64,000 bases of DNA from QHVT01 sp036385045 (GTDB taxonomy: Bacteria > Acidobacteriota > Thermoanaerobaculia > Gp7-AA8). Below the pieces are notes generated by a model. That model did no database searches, was not told where the DNA came from, and saw only the letters and a list, made by a program, of their open reading frames with translations. This document shows, in pieces, positions 18,386-27,394 of this stretch (the stretch's first letter is position 1; each line of letters starts with the position of its first letter). The translations under genes were made by a program, and so were the position numbers. The stretch is taken from the NCBI GenBank assembly GCA_036385045.1, contig DASVLC010000138.1:1-64000 (forward strand), in the 5' to 3' direction.

Positions 18386-18788
18386 CGCGTTCGCTCTCTC
18401 GGCACACCTGCTCAGTTCACGACCTGTATCCTCCGATTGTAAGTCGTGCAGAACGGCGCGAGCTCACCGTGCCGCGACATCCGCCGCCCTTCCGTCCGAT
18501 ACGATGCGGCCGGTTTCCACGTGTGATGCTTAACAAGACTTGGAACGGCTGACAACCCTGCCGCCTACTTCAGGACACCTACTTCAGACTCTCGAAGCCG
18601 TTGCAACCGCCTGCGCCCCGATCTACAATCGGCCCGGGCGATGATCCACGCCCAACCTCTTCGGCCCTCCCCCAGCGAGGGCCCACGGGAGGCAAAGGGA
18701 GGCAGACTCTCGGGTCAGTCGCAACGAGCCCTTCCGCCGGGCCGCACTGCTGGGGAGCCGCGGTACCGGTGTATGAAAGGAGCTCGTG
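18386..18788. other. Gap with no recognised gene
   Basis: About 400 bp between the PAP2 gene (minus) and the next plus-strand gene, so it must hold two divergent promoters. I see only short GC-rich imperfect palindromes near 18660-18700 and no convincing reading frame; the frames present lack codon bias and ribosome sites. Confidence 0.5.
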
Positions 18789-19472
18789 ATGACGAAGCAG
18801 AAGGACCTCAAGAGGATCGTCCGATCCCGAATGCAGAAGACCGGCGAGGCATACACGGCCGCCCGTTCCAACGTCCTGCGAAAATCCAAAGTTACGACGA
18901 ACCCTCCGACGGAGTCTGCGCCCGATTATGCGGCGCTCGCCGGAAAGAGCGACGCCACGATCGAAGCGAAAACCGGATGCAGCTGGAAGCGATGGGTCGA
19001 GCATCTCGATTACGCGGGCGCGGCTTCGATGACGCACACGCAAATCGCCGCGCACGTTCATGAGAAGTTCGGCGTGTCCGGATGGTGGTCGCAGACCGTC
19101 GCTGTCGGTTATGAACGGATCAAGGGGCTGCGGGAGATCGGCCAACGGATGAGCGGCTCGTACGAGGCAAGCAAGAGCCGCACATTCGGCGTCGGGGCGG
19201 AGACACTCTTCGAATACTTCGATGACGCGCGCAAGCGAAAGCGGTGGCTCCCGGACGTTGACCTGAAGGTGAGGAAGTCCTCGCCGCCGAAATCAATGAG
19301 GATCACCTGGCCGGATGAAACATCCGTAGAGATCTGGTTCACCGCAAAAGACGACGCCAAGTGCAGTGTCGCCGTGCAGCACGGGAAGCTCGACTCGAAG
19401 AGGCGGGCCGATGAGCTGAAGCAGTACTGGCAGGAGCGGTTCGACGCTCTCGCCGCTCTCGTCACCCCGTAA
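18789..19472 (+). CDS. DUF4287-like plus SRPBCC-domain protein
   Basis: 227 residues. ATG 18789 is chosen over GTG 18786 because AAAGGAG at 18776-18782 is ideally spaced. The N-terminal about 125 residues (LKRIVRSRMQKTGEAYTAAR, KTGCSWKRWVEHLD, KFGVSGWWSQTVAVGYERIKG) match the DUF4287-type domain; the rest (about 130-227) is an SRPBCC/AHSA1-like half with WLPDVDLKVRK, ITWPDETSVEIWF and a closing amphipathic helix. Homologues are annotated hypothetical; a small-molecule-binding role is only fold-based. It ends in a hairpin shared with pyruvate kinase. Confidence 0.75.
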   Translation: MTKQKDLKRIVRSRMQKTGEAYTAARSNVLRKSKVTTNPPTESAPDYAALAGKSDATIEAKTGCSWKRWVEHLDYAGAASMTHTQIAAHVHEKFGVSGWWSQTVAVGYERIKGLREIGQRMSGSYEASKSRTFGVGAETLFEYFDDARKRKRWLPDVDLKVRKSSPPKSMRITWPDETSVEIWFTAKDDAKCSVAVQHGKLDSKRRADELKQYWQERFDALAALVTP

Positions 19473-19478
19473 GCGGCT

Positions 19479-19502
19479 GGCGGACCTCTCCGGAGGTCCG
19501 CC
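19479..19502. terminator. Hairpin between convergent genes
   Basis: GGCGGACCT and AGGTCCGCC form a perfect 9-bp stem around CTCCGG. It lies between the converging 3' ends of the SRPBCC gene and pyruvate kinase. No T-run follows on either side, so termination efficiency is uncertain. Confidence 0.6.
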
Positions 19503-19514
19503 ACGTGCACGCGG

Positions 19515-20966
19515 CTACACCTCGAAGACGGTGATCGTGGGGGCGTTTCTCTGGGCGTCGGCGCTGAATCCGGCGACGCGGACGATTCGTTCGCCCGGTT
19601 GCGCGAGACCGAATTCACGCACCAGCTCCCTCGCGGTCTGCACCGGATCGTCGAGCCTCGAAGGGTCGATGAGCAGGGGGACGGTACCCCACAGCAACGT
19701 CATGCGCCGAGCCGTCTCGAGCACGGGCGACGCGGCGATCACCGGTGCAGCAGGGCGCGCCGAGGACACTTCCTGCGCCGTAGTGCCGGAGCTGGAGAAG
19801 ACGACCACGGCGCGCACCTTCAGATCGCGAGAAAGCTGCGCGGTTGCACGCGAGATCGCGTGACCGAGTTTCATCACCTCCTCGACGCGCCGCTCCGGCG
19901 TGGTCCAGCCCCCGAACAGGACGCTTCCGAAGAGCTGACTCTCCGTCTCGCGCGCCACCCGGTCCATCATCGCGACCGCCTGAACCGGAAACCTGCCCGA
20001 CGCCGTTTCCGCCGACAGCATCACCGCGTCGGTTCCGCTCCGGACGGCATTGGCGACGTCGGACACCTCAGCCCGAGTGGGTCGAGGGCTGGAGATCATC
20101 GACTCCAGCATCTGGGTCGCGACAATCACGGGCTTGCCTGCCGAACGGGCGAGATCGACCAGTCTCGCCTGTGCTGTCGGGACGAGCTCGGGAGGCAGTT
20201 CCACACCGAGGTCGCCGCGCGCCACCATGATGCCGTCGCTCACCTCGAGGATCGACTCGATCTCGTCGAGCGCTTCCGGCTTCTCGATCTTCGCGATGAT
20301 CCAGGCGGACTTGCCTCGCTCCTGCATCAGCGACCGGAGCTCCTCCACGTCTGCCGCTTTCCGTACGAACGAGAGGGCGAGAAAGTCCACCCCCAGAGCT
20401 AGCGCGAACTCCGCATCCCGCCGATCCTTCTCGGTCAGGGATGGGGCCGAGACGCGAACCCCCGGAAGATTCATTCCCTTGCGATCCTTGAGGGTTCCGC
20501 CATGAACGACGGTGCACTCGATCTCGTGGCCGTGCACTCTCTCGACACGAAGCTCGAGATTGCCATCGTCCAGAAGGATCCGACTCCCCTGCTCCACGTC
20601 CTGGTGGAGCATCTCGTACTGCGATGGAATCAGCCCCGGCTCCCCCTCCACGTCTCGCGTCGTCACGATGGCCGGCGCGCCCGACTCGAGCTCGATCGAC
20701 CCGCCGGCGAAGCGACCGACACGAATTTTGGGTCCGCTCAGATCCGCGAGAATGCCGATCGTCTCTCCGCTCTCACGCGTCATCTGTCGCACCGCGTCAT
20801 AAACCGCACGATGCCCCTCATGATCACCATGAGACATGTTCAGCCGGAAGACGTTCACGCCGGCGTCGACCAGTGACTGAAGCATCGCACGCGACGACGA
20901 GGACGGCCCGACCGTCGCAACGATCTTCGTGCGCCGGCGTTTCAGTACGGGAGCGCTTCGGCTCAT
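19515..20966 (-). CDS. pyk: Pyruvate kinase
   Basis: 483 residues, full length. It converts phosphoenolpyruvate and ADP to pyruvate and ATP at the end of glycolysis. N-terminal RRTKIVATVGPSS and FRLNMSHGDHEGH, the B domain at about 75-175, catalytic KIEKPEALDEI (Lys), DGIMVARGDLGVELP, then SGTDAVMLSAETASGRFPV and the C-terminal regulatory domain from about 350. It is monocistronic, converging with the SRPBCC gene. Confidence 0.96.
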   Translation of the reverse strand: MSRSAPVLKRRRTKIVATVGPSSSSRAMLQSLVDAGVNVFRLNMSHGDHEGHRAVYDAVRQMTRESGETIGILADLSGPKIRVGRFAGGSIELESGAPAIVTTRDVEGEPGLIPSQYEMLHQDVEQGSRILLDDGNLELRVERVHGHEIECTVVHGGTLKDRKGMNLPGVRVSAPSLTEKDRRDAEFALALGVDFLALSFVRKAADVEELRSLMQERGKSAWIIAKIEKPEALDEIESILEVSDGIMVARGDLGVELPPELVPTAQARLVDLARSAGKPVIVATQMLESMISSPRPTRAEVSDVANAVRSGTDAVMLSAETASGRFPVQAVAMMDRVARETESQLFGSVLFGGWTTPERRVEEVMKLGHAISRATAQLSRDLKVRAVVVFSSSGTTAQEVSSARPAAPVIAASPVLETARRMTLLWGTVPLLIDPSRLDDPVQTARELVREFGLAQPGERIVRVAGFSADAQRNAPTITVFEV

Positions 20967-21214
20967 GGACCAGAGTTTAGCCTGCTGGCAGTCCGTTCAC
21001 GCGCGCGATGACCGATGTTCTCGATCGGGATCTGGAGCGAAGCGGTCCTGATCAACTGGCGGACGCGTACACACCGGGAGCTCAGACGCACCCATCGGGC
21101 CCTGGCTGAAGGTGGGGCGCGCCTCACCGCTGCAGCGAGTCCACCAAGGCCGACCCACTCGCTTCCATAGGCACCCCTGCGACCATCACCTGTCGGAGTG
21201 CTACCATTTGGAGG

Positions 21215-21448
21215 ATGGCAAGCGGGATGACTCGACAGCAGCTTCGGGGCTGGATCGAGGGTCACCAGATCGCAAATCGCCGGCAGCAGGCCTTGCGGGC
21301 TGCGATGAGCGCCGAGGAGAAGCTCCTTCGGATCAGCCGGCTGATGGCCTCTGCTCATCTGTTCGACATGTCGCGGCGCCGTGCGGGCGATGAGGCCGTA
21401 CGCGAGATCTGGAAGCGGCTACGCGAGCGGTGGGCTGCCGGCGAATGA
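21215..21448 (+). CDS. Small unknown protein paired with a nucleotidyltransferase
   Basis: 77 residues from ATG 21215; a second Met at 21227 is also possible, and TTTGGAGG near 21207 fits the later start better. The protein is helical and highly charged (EEKLLRISRLMASAHLF, AVREIWKRLRERWA). Its stop overlaps the start of the next gene by 4 bp (ATGA), the usual layout of a small antitoxin-like gene before an AbiEii/DUF6036-like nucleotidyltransferase. The role is inferred from position only. Confidence 0.65.
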   Translation: MASGMTRQQLRGWIEGHQIANRRQQALRAAMSAEEKLLRISRLMASAHLFDMSRRRAGDEAVREIWKRLRERWAAGE

Positions 21449-22013
21449 ACGACCAGATCGATCATCTTCGCCAGACGCTCCACGATCTGATGCAGTGGAT
21501 CGCGGCCGAGCGCCTCGAGGCAACGATCATCGGCGCGTTGCCGCAGGACTCCATGGTCAACCGAGACTGACCGAAGACGTCGATGCCGTCGTTTTCGATA
21601 CCGACGCAGCGTCACTGCTTGTCACCGGCGCGCCATATGGGTTCACGCCGCGCATTCCGGATGCGCTGGAGTTCTCTCACCGGACTCGCGTTCTCCTGAT
21701 GAAGCACCGCTCCGGCGTGGATCTCGACCTGTCTCTCGGAGCTATGCCCTTCGAGCGCGAGGTGATCGAACGCTCACAGCGCATCGACGCCGGAGGGCTT
21801 CAGATCAGCCTTGCCACACCGGAGGATCTCATCATCATGAAGGCTCTGGCGCGGCGTCCTCAGGACATCGCGGACATCGCCGGGATCATCGAAGTGCAGC
21901 CCAGTCTCGATGTCGACAGAATCCGCAGATGGGTGCGCGAGTTCTCCGCTGTTCTGGAGATGCCCGAGATCCTTGATGATCTCGAGGAGCTGCTCCGCCG
22001 CAGAAGACTGTGA
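21445..22013 (+). pseudogene. Nucleotidyltransferase-fold protein (AbiEii-like), frameshifted
   Basis: The first frame (21445-21570, 41 codons, starts MNDQIDHLRQTL) reads through ATIIG and then shifts; the second frame, open to 22013, continues VAAGLHGQPRLTEDVDAVVF. Restoring one G in GGCGCGTTGCC near 21535 gives IGGVAAGLHGQPRLTEDVDA, the standard nucleotidyltransferase start with the DxD metal site. The rest (about 150 residues) is intact, ending EILDDLEELLRRRRL. It is a recent single-base deletion or an assembly error. In related pairs the protein acts as a toxin or tRNA-modifying enzyme; here that is inference. Confidence 0.75.
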
Positions 22014-22063
22014 ATACGTGAAGGGAGAACACCTGACCGCCGGTGCGACGGCACCGCCGACCG

Positions 22064-24703
22064 CTATTCCAGCAGCGCCTTCCAGTTGCGCACGATGCGG
22101 ATCGGTTCCTCGGTGGCCGTCGCCAGTCGCTTCATGACGAGGAAGCGTTCTCCGTCGCCCCAGACGAGATCGGCGTCGCTGGAGCCCGGCACGCGCGTGG
22201 GATCTCCGAATTCGAGCGCGTTCCCTTTCACCCTGATCGTGACTCCGGCCCCGCTTCCTGTTCCATCTACAAAGTAGAGCTCGCTCCCATCACGGCTCCA
22301 AGAAACAGGGCTTCCGCCCCCTCGCGTCACCTGCCAGCGATTCTTCCCTTCCGGGAAGTCACTGATGTACGTTTCCTGCGCCCCCGTCTCGTTCGATACG
22401 AAAGCGATCAGGCGGCTATCGGGAGAGAGGCGGCCGCCCAACTCCTGCGCCGATGAGGCGGCGAATGGATGGATCGTCTTCGGGTCGTCCGTGCTCACCC
22501 AGACAATGTCGAATCCTGTCCCGGTCTGCTGCGTCTGGGCGACGATGGTGCGCCCGTCTCTCGACCAGTCGCTGACGAAAAACGAACGGGTGTCAATGAG
22601 CACATCGGGAGGCTCGGTAGCCGATGGTGTCTGAATCCACATTCCGGCCCTCTGCCCACCAGTGCCTCCGAAGGTCGAGATGGCAACCTGATCACCGCTG
22701 TGCGAGAGAACCGCCTGCACAACCGGCGAAGCCATGCTGCGCGTTACCCGAGTGACGTTTCCACGAGTCAGATCCATGTTCCAGACGCTCACCTCGTCCG
22801 ACTCTTCCGCCCGTATCAGCGTCGCCGTCGACCCGTCGCCGCTCACTCGGGCGGAAACATAGTTGCCTGGATCCCCCACCTTCGCGATCTCGCGTCCCGC
22901 CCGGTCTGTCCAGACCAGCTGTGCAGGATTGATTCGTCCCTGCTGGTACGCAAGAACGCCGGTCGGAGATACAGAAAGGTGTGCCGTCTGGCGTGGAAGG
23001 TTGACGAAGAGCCGGTCGGCAATCGGTTTCGGTGAGCCGAGCAACAGCCGCTTCGCAGAGTCGAATTTCTGTGCGGTCAGATTCCGGTCGCGAACATAGA
23101 ACAGATAGCCACCGGCATACTGCGGCTGCGCACCTGCCACGTCGAGACTCTTAGGCTCCGCGTCGCTGAGCGAGGCAACTGCAATCGTGCTCTTGATGTC
23201 CTCATCCCTGCTGCTGGCAGTCAGTAGAAAATGATCCCCATCCGGGAGAAAGTGGGGATTTCTGTGAGTCCACGCTTCGCTGGCGATCCTGGTGGCCGGT
23301 GCCGGTGTTCCGCCGCTGTCGGGGACCTGCAGCAGCGGTCCGAAAATTTCGGGAGCGAACACGATTACTCCTTTGGGGCTCCAGCTCCCGCCTCGACCCT
23401 GAGGTGCATCGCACAGGACCTGAACCGGGCCACCTGAAGCCTGCATCTTCTTCAGCTTCCCGTCGGCAAAGAAAGCAATCCACTGGCCGTCGGGCGACCA
23501 GAAGGGATAGATTGCGCCACGTGTGCCGGCCAGCACCTGCCTCGCTCCGGTGCGGAAGTCGTGGACGACCAGTTCATCGGGTCGCCTTACCAGCAACAGC
23601 CGCTCTCCTCCCGGAGAAAAGGTGATCGTGCCCTGTCCGGGAGGGGCGATCGCATCATCGGACGCCAGAACGAGATCCGAGCGGAACAGACTTCGTGCGG
23701 GCTCTGTCGCCGCGCGCTCCCGAAACAGAAGCACGGCCGCGACGATCGCCGCAATCCACCCGATTAGCGCGAGGATCGAGACCGCCAGCTTGCGCGATTT
23801 GCGTGACCGCGCGGCCGCGGCCGGGATTCCGATCTGCGATCCCGCCTCGCTGATCCAGCGCAATTCGCTCGCGACGTCGTGCGCCGACTGCCACCGCTCG
23901 TCGGGATCCTTCTCGAGACACTTGCGGACGACGTGATCGAGTGCCGGCGGTGTCATCGGAACGACGGTGGAGATCGGCGCCGGCTGCGCCGAGACGATCG
24001 CCGCGATCAGACTCGTCTTCGAGCTTCCCTCGAAGGCGCGTTTCGCCGTCGCCATCTCGTAGAGCACCGCTCCGAGGGCAAAGATGTCGGTGCGGGCATC
24101 GGCGGGTGCCCCCTCTAGTTGCTCGGGAGCCATGTACTGGAACGTCCCGAGGATCGTTCCTTCCTCGGTCAGCGGCTTGGCTTCCGTACGGACGGCTGTC
24201 AATCCGCCGAGGACGCCACGATCTTCGTCCGTGGACTTGGCGAGACCGAAGTCGAGCAGCTTCGCGCCCGACTTGGTGATCATCACATTGCCCGGCTTGA
24301 GGTCTCGATGGACGATTCCCTTCCGGTGCGCTGCATCGAGAGCGGTGGCGATCTGCGCCCCGTAGCGCAGGACCTGTTCGATCGGCAACGGGCCGCGCTG
24401 AAGCCTGTCAACCAGCGACTCGCCGTCGATCAGCTCCATGACCAGGTAGTGGAGCCCTTCTTCGCTGCCGACATCGTGCACCGTGCAGATGTGCGGATGG
24501 TTCAGCGACGAGATCGCCTTCGCCTCGCGATCGAAACGGATCAGCAACTGCGCATTCGACGCAAAGCCTGCAGGAAGAATCTTGATCGCGACGTCACGCC
24601 CGAGTCGCGAATCGTGCGCGCGGTAAACCTCCCCCATCCCTCCCGCGCCGATTGGTGAGAGAAGCTCGTACGCTCCGAAGCGCGTGCCGGGGGCTAATGT
24701 CAT
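22064..24703 (-). CDS. Serine/threonine protein kinase with TolB-like beta-propeller sensor
   Basis: 879 residues. The kinase domain covers about 10-270: glycine loop IGAGGMGEVYRAHD, VAIKIL Lys, catalytic HRDLKPGNV and DFGLA, activation and APE-like region YMAPEQLEG. One membrane helix at about 305-327 (LAVSILALIGWIAAIVAAVLL) is followed by a roughly 530-residue periplasmic propeller of WD40/PD40-type blades (FWSPDGQWIAFF, LSPDSRLIAFVSN, SWSRDGSELYF). This one-pass kinase-propeller layout is frequent in Acidobacteriota. Ligand and targets are unknown. Confidence 0.93.
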   Translation of the reverse strand: MTLAPGTRFGAYELLSPIGAGGMGEVYRAHDSRLGRDVAIKILPAGFASNAQLLIRFDREAKAISSLNHPHICTVHDVGSEEGLHYLVMELIDGESLVDRLQRGPLPIEQVLRYGAQIATALDAAHRKGIVHRDLKPGNVMITKSGAKLLDFGLAKSTDEDRGVLGGLTAVRTEAKPLTEEGTILGTFQYMAPEQLEGAPADARTDIFALGAVLYEMATAKRAFEGSSKTSLIAAIVSAQPAPISTVVPMTPPALDHVVRKCLEKDPDERWQSAHDVASELRWISEAGSQIGIPAAAARSRKSRKLAVSILALIGWIAAIVAAVLLFRERAATEPARSLFRSDLVLASDDAIAPPGQGTITFSPGGERLLLVRRPDELVVHDFRTGARQVLAGTRGAIYPFWSPDGQWIAFFADGKLKKMQASGGPVQVLCDAPQGRGGSWSPKGVIVFAPEIFGPLLQVPDSGGTPAPATRIASEAWTHRNPHFLPDGDHFLLTASSRDEDIKSTIAVASLSDAEPKSLDVAGAQPQYAGGYLFYVRDRNLTAQKFDSAKRLLLGSPKPIADRLFVNLPRQTAHLSVSPTGVLAYQQGRINPAQLVWTDRAGREIAKVGDPGNYVSARVSGDGSTATLIRAEESDEVSVWNMDLTRGNVTRVTRSMASPVVQAVLSHSGDQVAISTFGGTGGQRAGMWIQTPSATEPPDVLIDTRSFFVSDWSRDGRTIVAQTQQTGTGFDIVWVSTDDPKTIHPFAASSAQELGGRLSPDSRLIAFVSNETGAQETYISDFPEGKNRWQVTRGGGSPVSWSRDGSELYFVDGTGSGAGVTIRVKGNALEFGDPTRVPGSSDADLVWGDGERFLVMKRLATATEEPIRIVRNWKALLE

Positions 24704-24768
24704 CGGGAGAGGCGATTATAGGGCGTGCGACCGCTCCCCATCCGCACATTCAGCCGCTCATCGGGAAA

Positions 24769-25440
24769 TCAAGTGCGTTTCGCGATCCAGACCCAATAGC
24801 GCGGGCCACGATTCCGGTGACTGCCTACTCTCTGAATCTCAGCCCGGAAGCCATTCTCGTGAAGCCTGCGTGTGAACGCAGGGTCATCGGCCGATGACCA
24901 GATCGCCAGAATGCCGTCAGGCCGAAGGGCGGCATGCGCAGCACGCAGTCCAGACCGCGTGTAGAGACGGTCGTTCCCTTTTGCGACCAGACTCGCCGGA
25001 CCGTTATCGACATCGAGCAGGATCGCGTCGAACGTGTTGCTGCTCCCGCGTATGACCTCAGCCACGTCCGTTGTCTTCACGATCGTGCGTGGGTCACTCA
25101 GAGGATCGCCGGAGGCCTTCCCCATCGGTCCACGATTCCACTCCACGACTTCGGGGACCAGTTCGGCCACCGTCGCTTTCGACCCAGGACCGATCGACTT
25201 CAGTACCGCGGCCAGCGTGAACCCCATCCCGAGCCCGCCGACGAGAACATGCGCCCGATCCGGCTCCTTCAACTGCGAACATGCGAGTTCTGCGAGCGCA
25301 TCCTCGGATCCGTGAACGCGAGTGTTCATCAGCTCATAGCCGTCGATCCGGATTGAGTACTCCTCGCCCCTCTGCTGGAGCAGGAGTTCGCCGCCCTCGC
25401 CCGGCACACGGGCTTTCGCAAGCTGGATCCATCGGAGCAT
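24769..25440 (-). CDS. Spermidine-synthase-like methyltransferase-fold protein
   Basis: 223 residues. LVGGLGMGFTLAAVLKSIG is the nucleotide/SAM-binding loop, VAELVPEVVEWNRG the acidic strand, FDAILLDVDNGP the DxDNGP motif typical of spermine/spermidine-synthase-fold proteins, with a short N-terminal beta part and LRPDGILAIWSSADDPAFTRRL. It may transfer an aminopropyl or methyl group; the substrate is not known. Agmatinase at 32.8 kb is the only other polyamine-related gene in view. It lies 65 bp upstream of the kinase gene on the same strand (gap 24704-24768). Confidence 0.75.
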   Translation of the reverse strand: MLRWIQLAKARVPGEGGELLLQQRGEEYSIRIDGYELMNTRVHGSEDALAELACSQLKEPDRAHVLVGGLGMGFTLAAVLKSIGPGSKATVAELVPEVVEWNRGPMGKASGDPLSDPRTIVKTTDVAEVIRGSSNTFDAILLDVDNGPASLVAKGNDRLYTRSGLRAAHAALRPDGILAIWSSADDPAFTRRLHENGFRAEIQRVGSHRNRGPRYWVWIAKRT

Positions 25441-25510
25441 GGTTCGAATGGTATCGCGGGCGGCGGGGGAAATACGTCGCGCATCAGGGGCTGTGCAGAC
25501 TCGACTCGTC

Positions 25511-25675
25511 GCGCGAAGCGCTTTGGAGTGCGGCGGCCGCAGACGCCGCTTTTACAAAACGTGCAGCCGTCCACGATCGGGAACCTCACATTGCGCGGAC
25601 GAAGTCATCTTTGGGCGTACCGTACGCGTGGAAAGCGGCGTCTGAGGCCGCCGCACTCCAAAGCGCTTCGCGCGG
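25511..25675. repeat. Inverted repeat pair (family H)
   Basis: The left arm 25511-25552 (GCGCGAAGCGCTTTGGAGTG, then CGGCGGCC and AGACGCCGCTTT) is answered by 25633-25675 (AAAGCGGCGTCTGAGGCCGC and on to CGCTTCGCGC), about 40 bp nearly perfect, around an 80-bp centre. A single arm recurs at 56853-56896. It fills the gap between the spermidine-synthase-like gene and the glycosyltransferase. Confidence 0.85.
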
Positions 25676-25689
25676 CGTTGAGGGCAGCG

Positions 25690-26991
25690 TCAAAGCGTCG
25701 CGTTCGCACCTTTTTCCACGCGACCTCGCCCAGTGCCAGCATGATCCGGCACTCCCGCTACGGGCAAGGTGGCTTCGGAAGACGGCACGAGCACCAGCCC
25801 GAAAGCAGCGGCGGCGAGTGCACGGATGCGCTCACGAAACACGTCGCGCCGGAATCGTAAGGCCGAATCGATCAGTGCTGCGCTGAGTGAGCGCTGTAAC
25901 TGTTCGTCATTGAGAACGCGCTCGATCTTCGCCACCGCGTCGTCCACTCCGTCGTACAGCAACTGCTCGTTGCGAGAGACCACTTCGACCTGTCCCCCGT
26001 CGCCGGGAAGAAATGGGATGCAGCCGGCTGCTGTCATCTCCGCTGCCGCCATGCCGAAGTGCTCATTAGGCATCGCATGCAACCCGTAGCGTACCCGGCC
26101 GATGAGCTCATCGAGCATCGGTCGGGAGAGGTTCTCGTGCAGGTCGATCCATGGACGTGCCGCGACCATCTCGCGCACTTGCCTCGCGTACGCAGCATGG
26201 TGGGGCTCGGCTGATCCGACAATGACGAGCCGCACCGGATTTCCAGACGCGCGGACACGCGCGACGATTTCGATGATCTGCTCGAGTCGTTTGTACGGCG
26301 CGAATCGCCCGAGTGCGAGAAACACGTTATCGCGCTCTTCCCACGGACGCGGCAACGATGTTCCGAGCAGCGGCGGATAGACCGTCGTCGTCGTTCCTCC
26401 GTACAGCTTTCGGAACTGCTCCCCGGTCCAGTCCGAGTTGACGACTGTGACGTTTCGCGCGATCTGGGCGGGCGATACCGCGGCTATGGCGCGGCCAACA
26501 GCACGATAAGCCCGCATGAGACCCGGAACTCGATAGAGGAGTCGGGCACGGAGATCGACGTCGGTGCCGTTCGCCCATGGATAGTGGACGTACTGTAACG
26601 TCGGTACGTCTCCCACATCGATCTCGTTGTCGAACGACACGACGCCATCGAACCGGCCGGTGGCACGCCTCGCCCCGTGCATGAGCACATAACGCTGAAG
26701 CAGGGCCCCGCGCAGTCTGAAGAGACGAAGGAGCAGCGGCCACGCACGGGAAACGTAGTCAGTTTGGAAGTCACGAGGTTCGAGGCGGACTGCGTAGTCG
26801 CGGTGGATTGCATCGAGCCTGACCCGTTCCCAGGACATCACGGTCACCTCGAAGTCCTCCTTCAGCACCTCGAGCGCGCAGACGGCCACGGCATTCCCTC
26901 CACCGGGAGGTTGCAGGGAAGGCTGAAGAAACAGCAGCCGCGGACGACGCAGCCCTTCCACACGTTCCGCAGTGATGTACGAACCTCCCAT
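25690..26991 (-). CDS. Group 1 glycosyltransferase
   Basis: 433 residues from ATG 26991. The frame stays open to 27309 upstream only because it runs through the hairpin-repeat block, which I do not count as coding. RLLFLQPSLQPPGGGNAVAV is the N-terminal Rossmann start; the C-terminal domain has FLALGRFAPYKRLEQIIEI, RLVIVGSAEPHH and the acceptor Glu region PNEHFGMAAAEMTAAG, as in GT4 enzymes. It probably builds a surface polysaccharide or glycolipid. It stands alone. The ribosome site (GCGAG) is weak. Confidence 0.88.
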   Translation of the reverse strand: MGGSYITAERVEGLRRPRLLFLQPSLQPPGGGNAVAVCALEVLKEDFEVTVMSWERVRLDAIHRDYAVRLEPRDFQTDYVSRAWPLLLRLFRLRGALLQRYVLMHGARRATGRFDGVVSFDNEIDVGDVPTLQYVHYPWANGTDVDLRARLLYRVPGLMRAYRAVGRAIAAVSPAQIARNVTVVNSDWTGEQFRKLYGGTTTTVYPPLLGTSLPRPWEERDNVFLALGRFAPYKRLEQIIEIVARVRASGNPVRLVIVGSAEPHHAAYARQVREMVAARPWIDLHENLSRPMLDELIGRVRYGLHAMPNEHFGMAAAEMTAAGCIPFLPGDGGQVEVVSRNEQLLYDGVDDAVAKIERVLNDEQLQRSLSAALIDSALRFRRDVFRERIRALAAAAFGLVLVPSSEATLPVAGVPDHAGTGRGRVEKGANATL

Positions 26992-27051
26992 CTCGCGGTC
27001 ATCATGAATGCGGTCAGCCTTCCTCGCAATGACAAACCGCTCGGAGGTTCG

Positions 27052-27284
27052 GCGGGCGAGACGCCAGGCGAGACGCCCGCGTGCGGACGAGGACGCCCGC
27101 GGTACGGCAGGCGAGGACGCCTGCGCTACCGTAGCGAAGCGCACTCGCACTGGAAGCGCACTCGACTCGGGAACCCACTCGACTCGAAAACCCTCCCTCG
27201 AAACGTATGTAGCGCGGACGTCCTCGTCCGCAGTACCGCGGACGTCCTCGTCCGCAGTGGGGCGTCTCGCCCCGCGCACTCTCC
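27052..27284. repeat. GC-rich hairpin-array repeat (family A), reversed and forward arms
   Basis: A reversed arm at 27052-27131 (GGCGAGACGCC, GCGGACGAGGACGCCCGC, GCAGGCGAGGACGCCTGC) is followed after 76 bp by a forward arm at 27208-27284 (two GCGGACGTCCTCGTCCGC units, then GGGGCGTCTCGCCCC). Arm order is the opposite of the copy at 11.3 kb. It lies in the divergent gap between the glycosyltransferase and the unknown gene at 27.4 kb (26992-27394). Confidence 0.85.
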
Positions 27285-27394
27285 AGCAACGCACATCACA
27301 CAGTGACATCGCTCACGGATGACATGGTGCGGACCTTACAGCCCCTGGTGTGCACCCCCCGTAATCTCGCATCCATCCGGGAGGAACGAGCGTC

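Noticed and set aside
26992..27309. N-terminal extension of the glycosyltransferase through repeats
   Set aside because: The extra 106 codons translate the hairpin-repeat block and lack any start signal; the true start fits at 26991.
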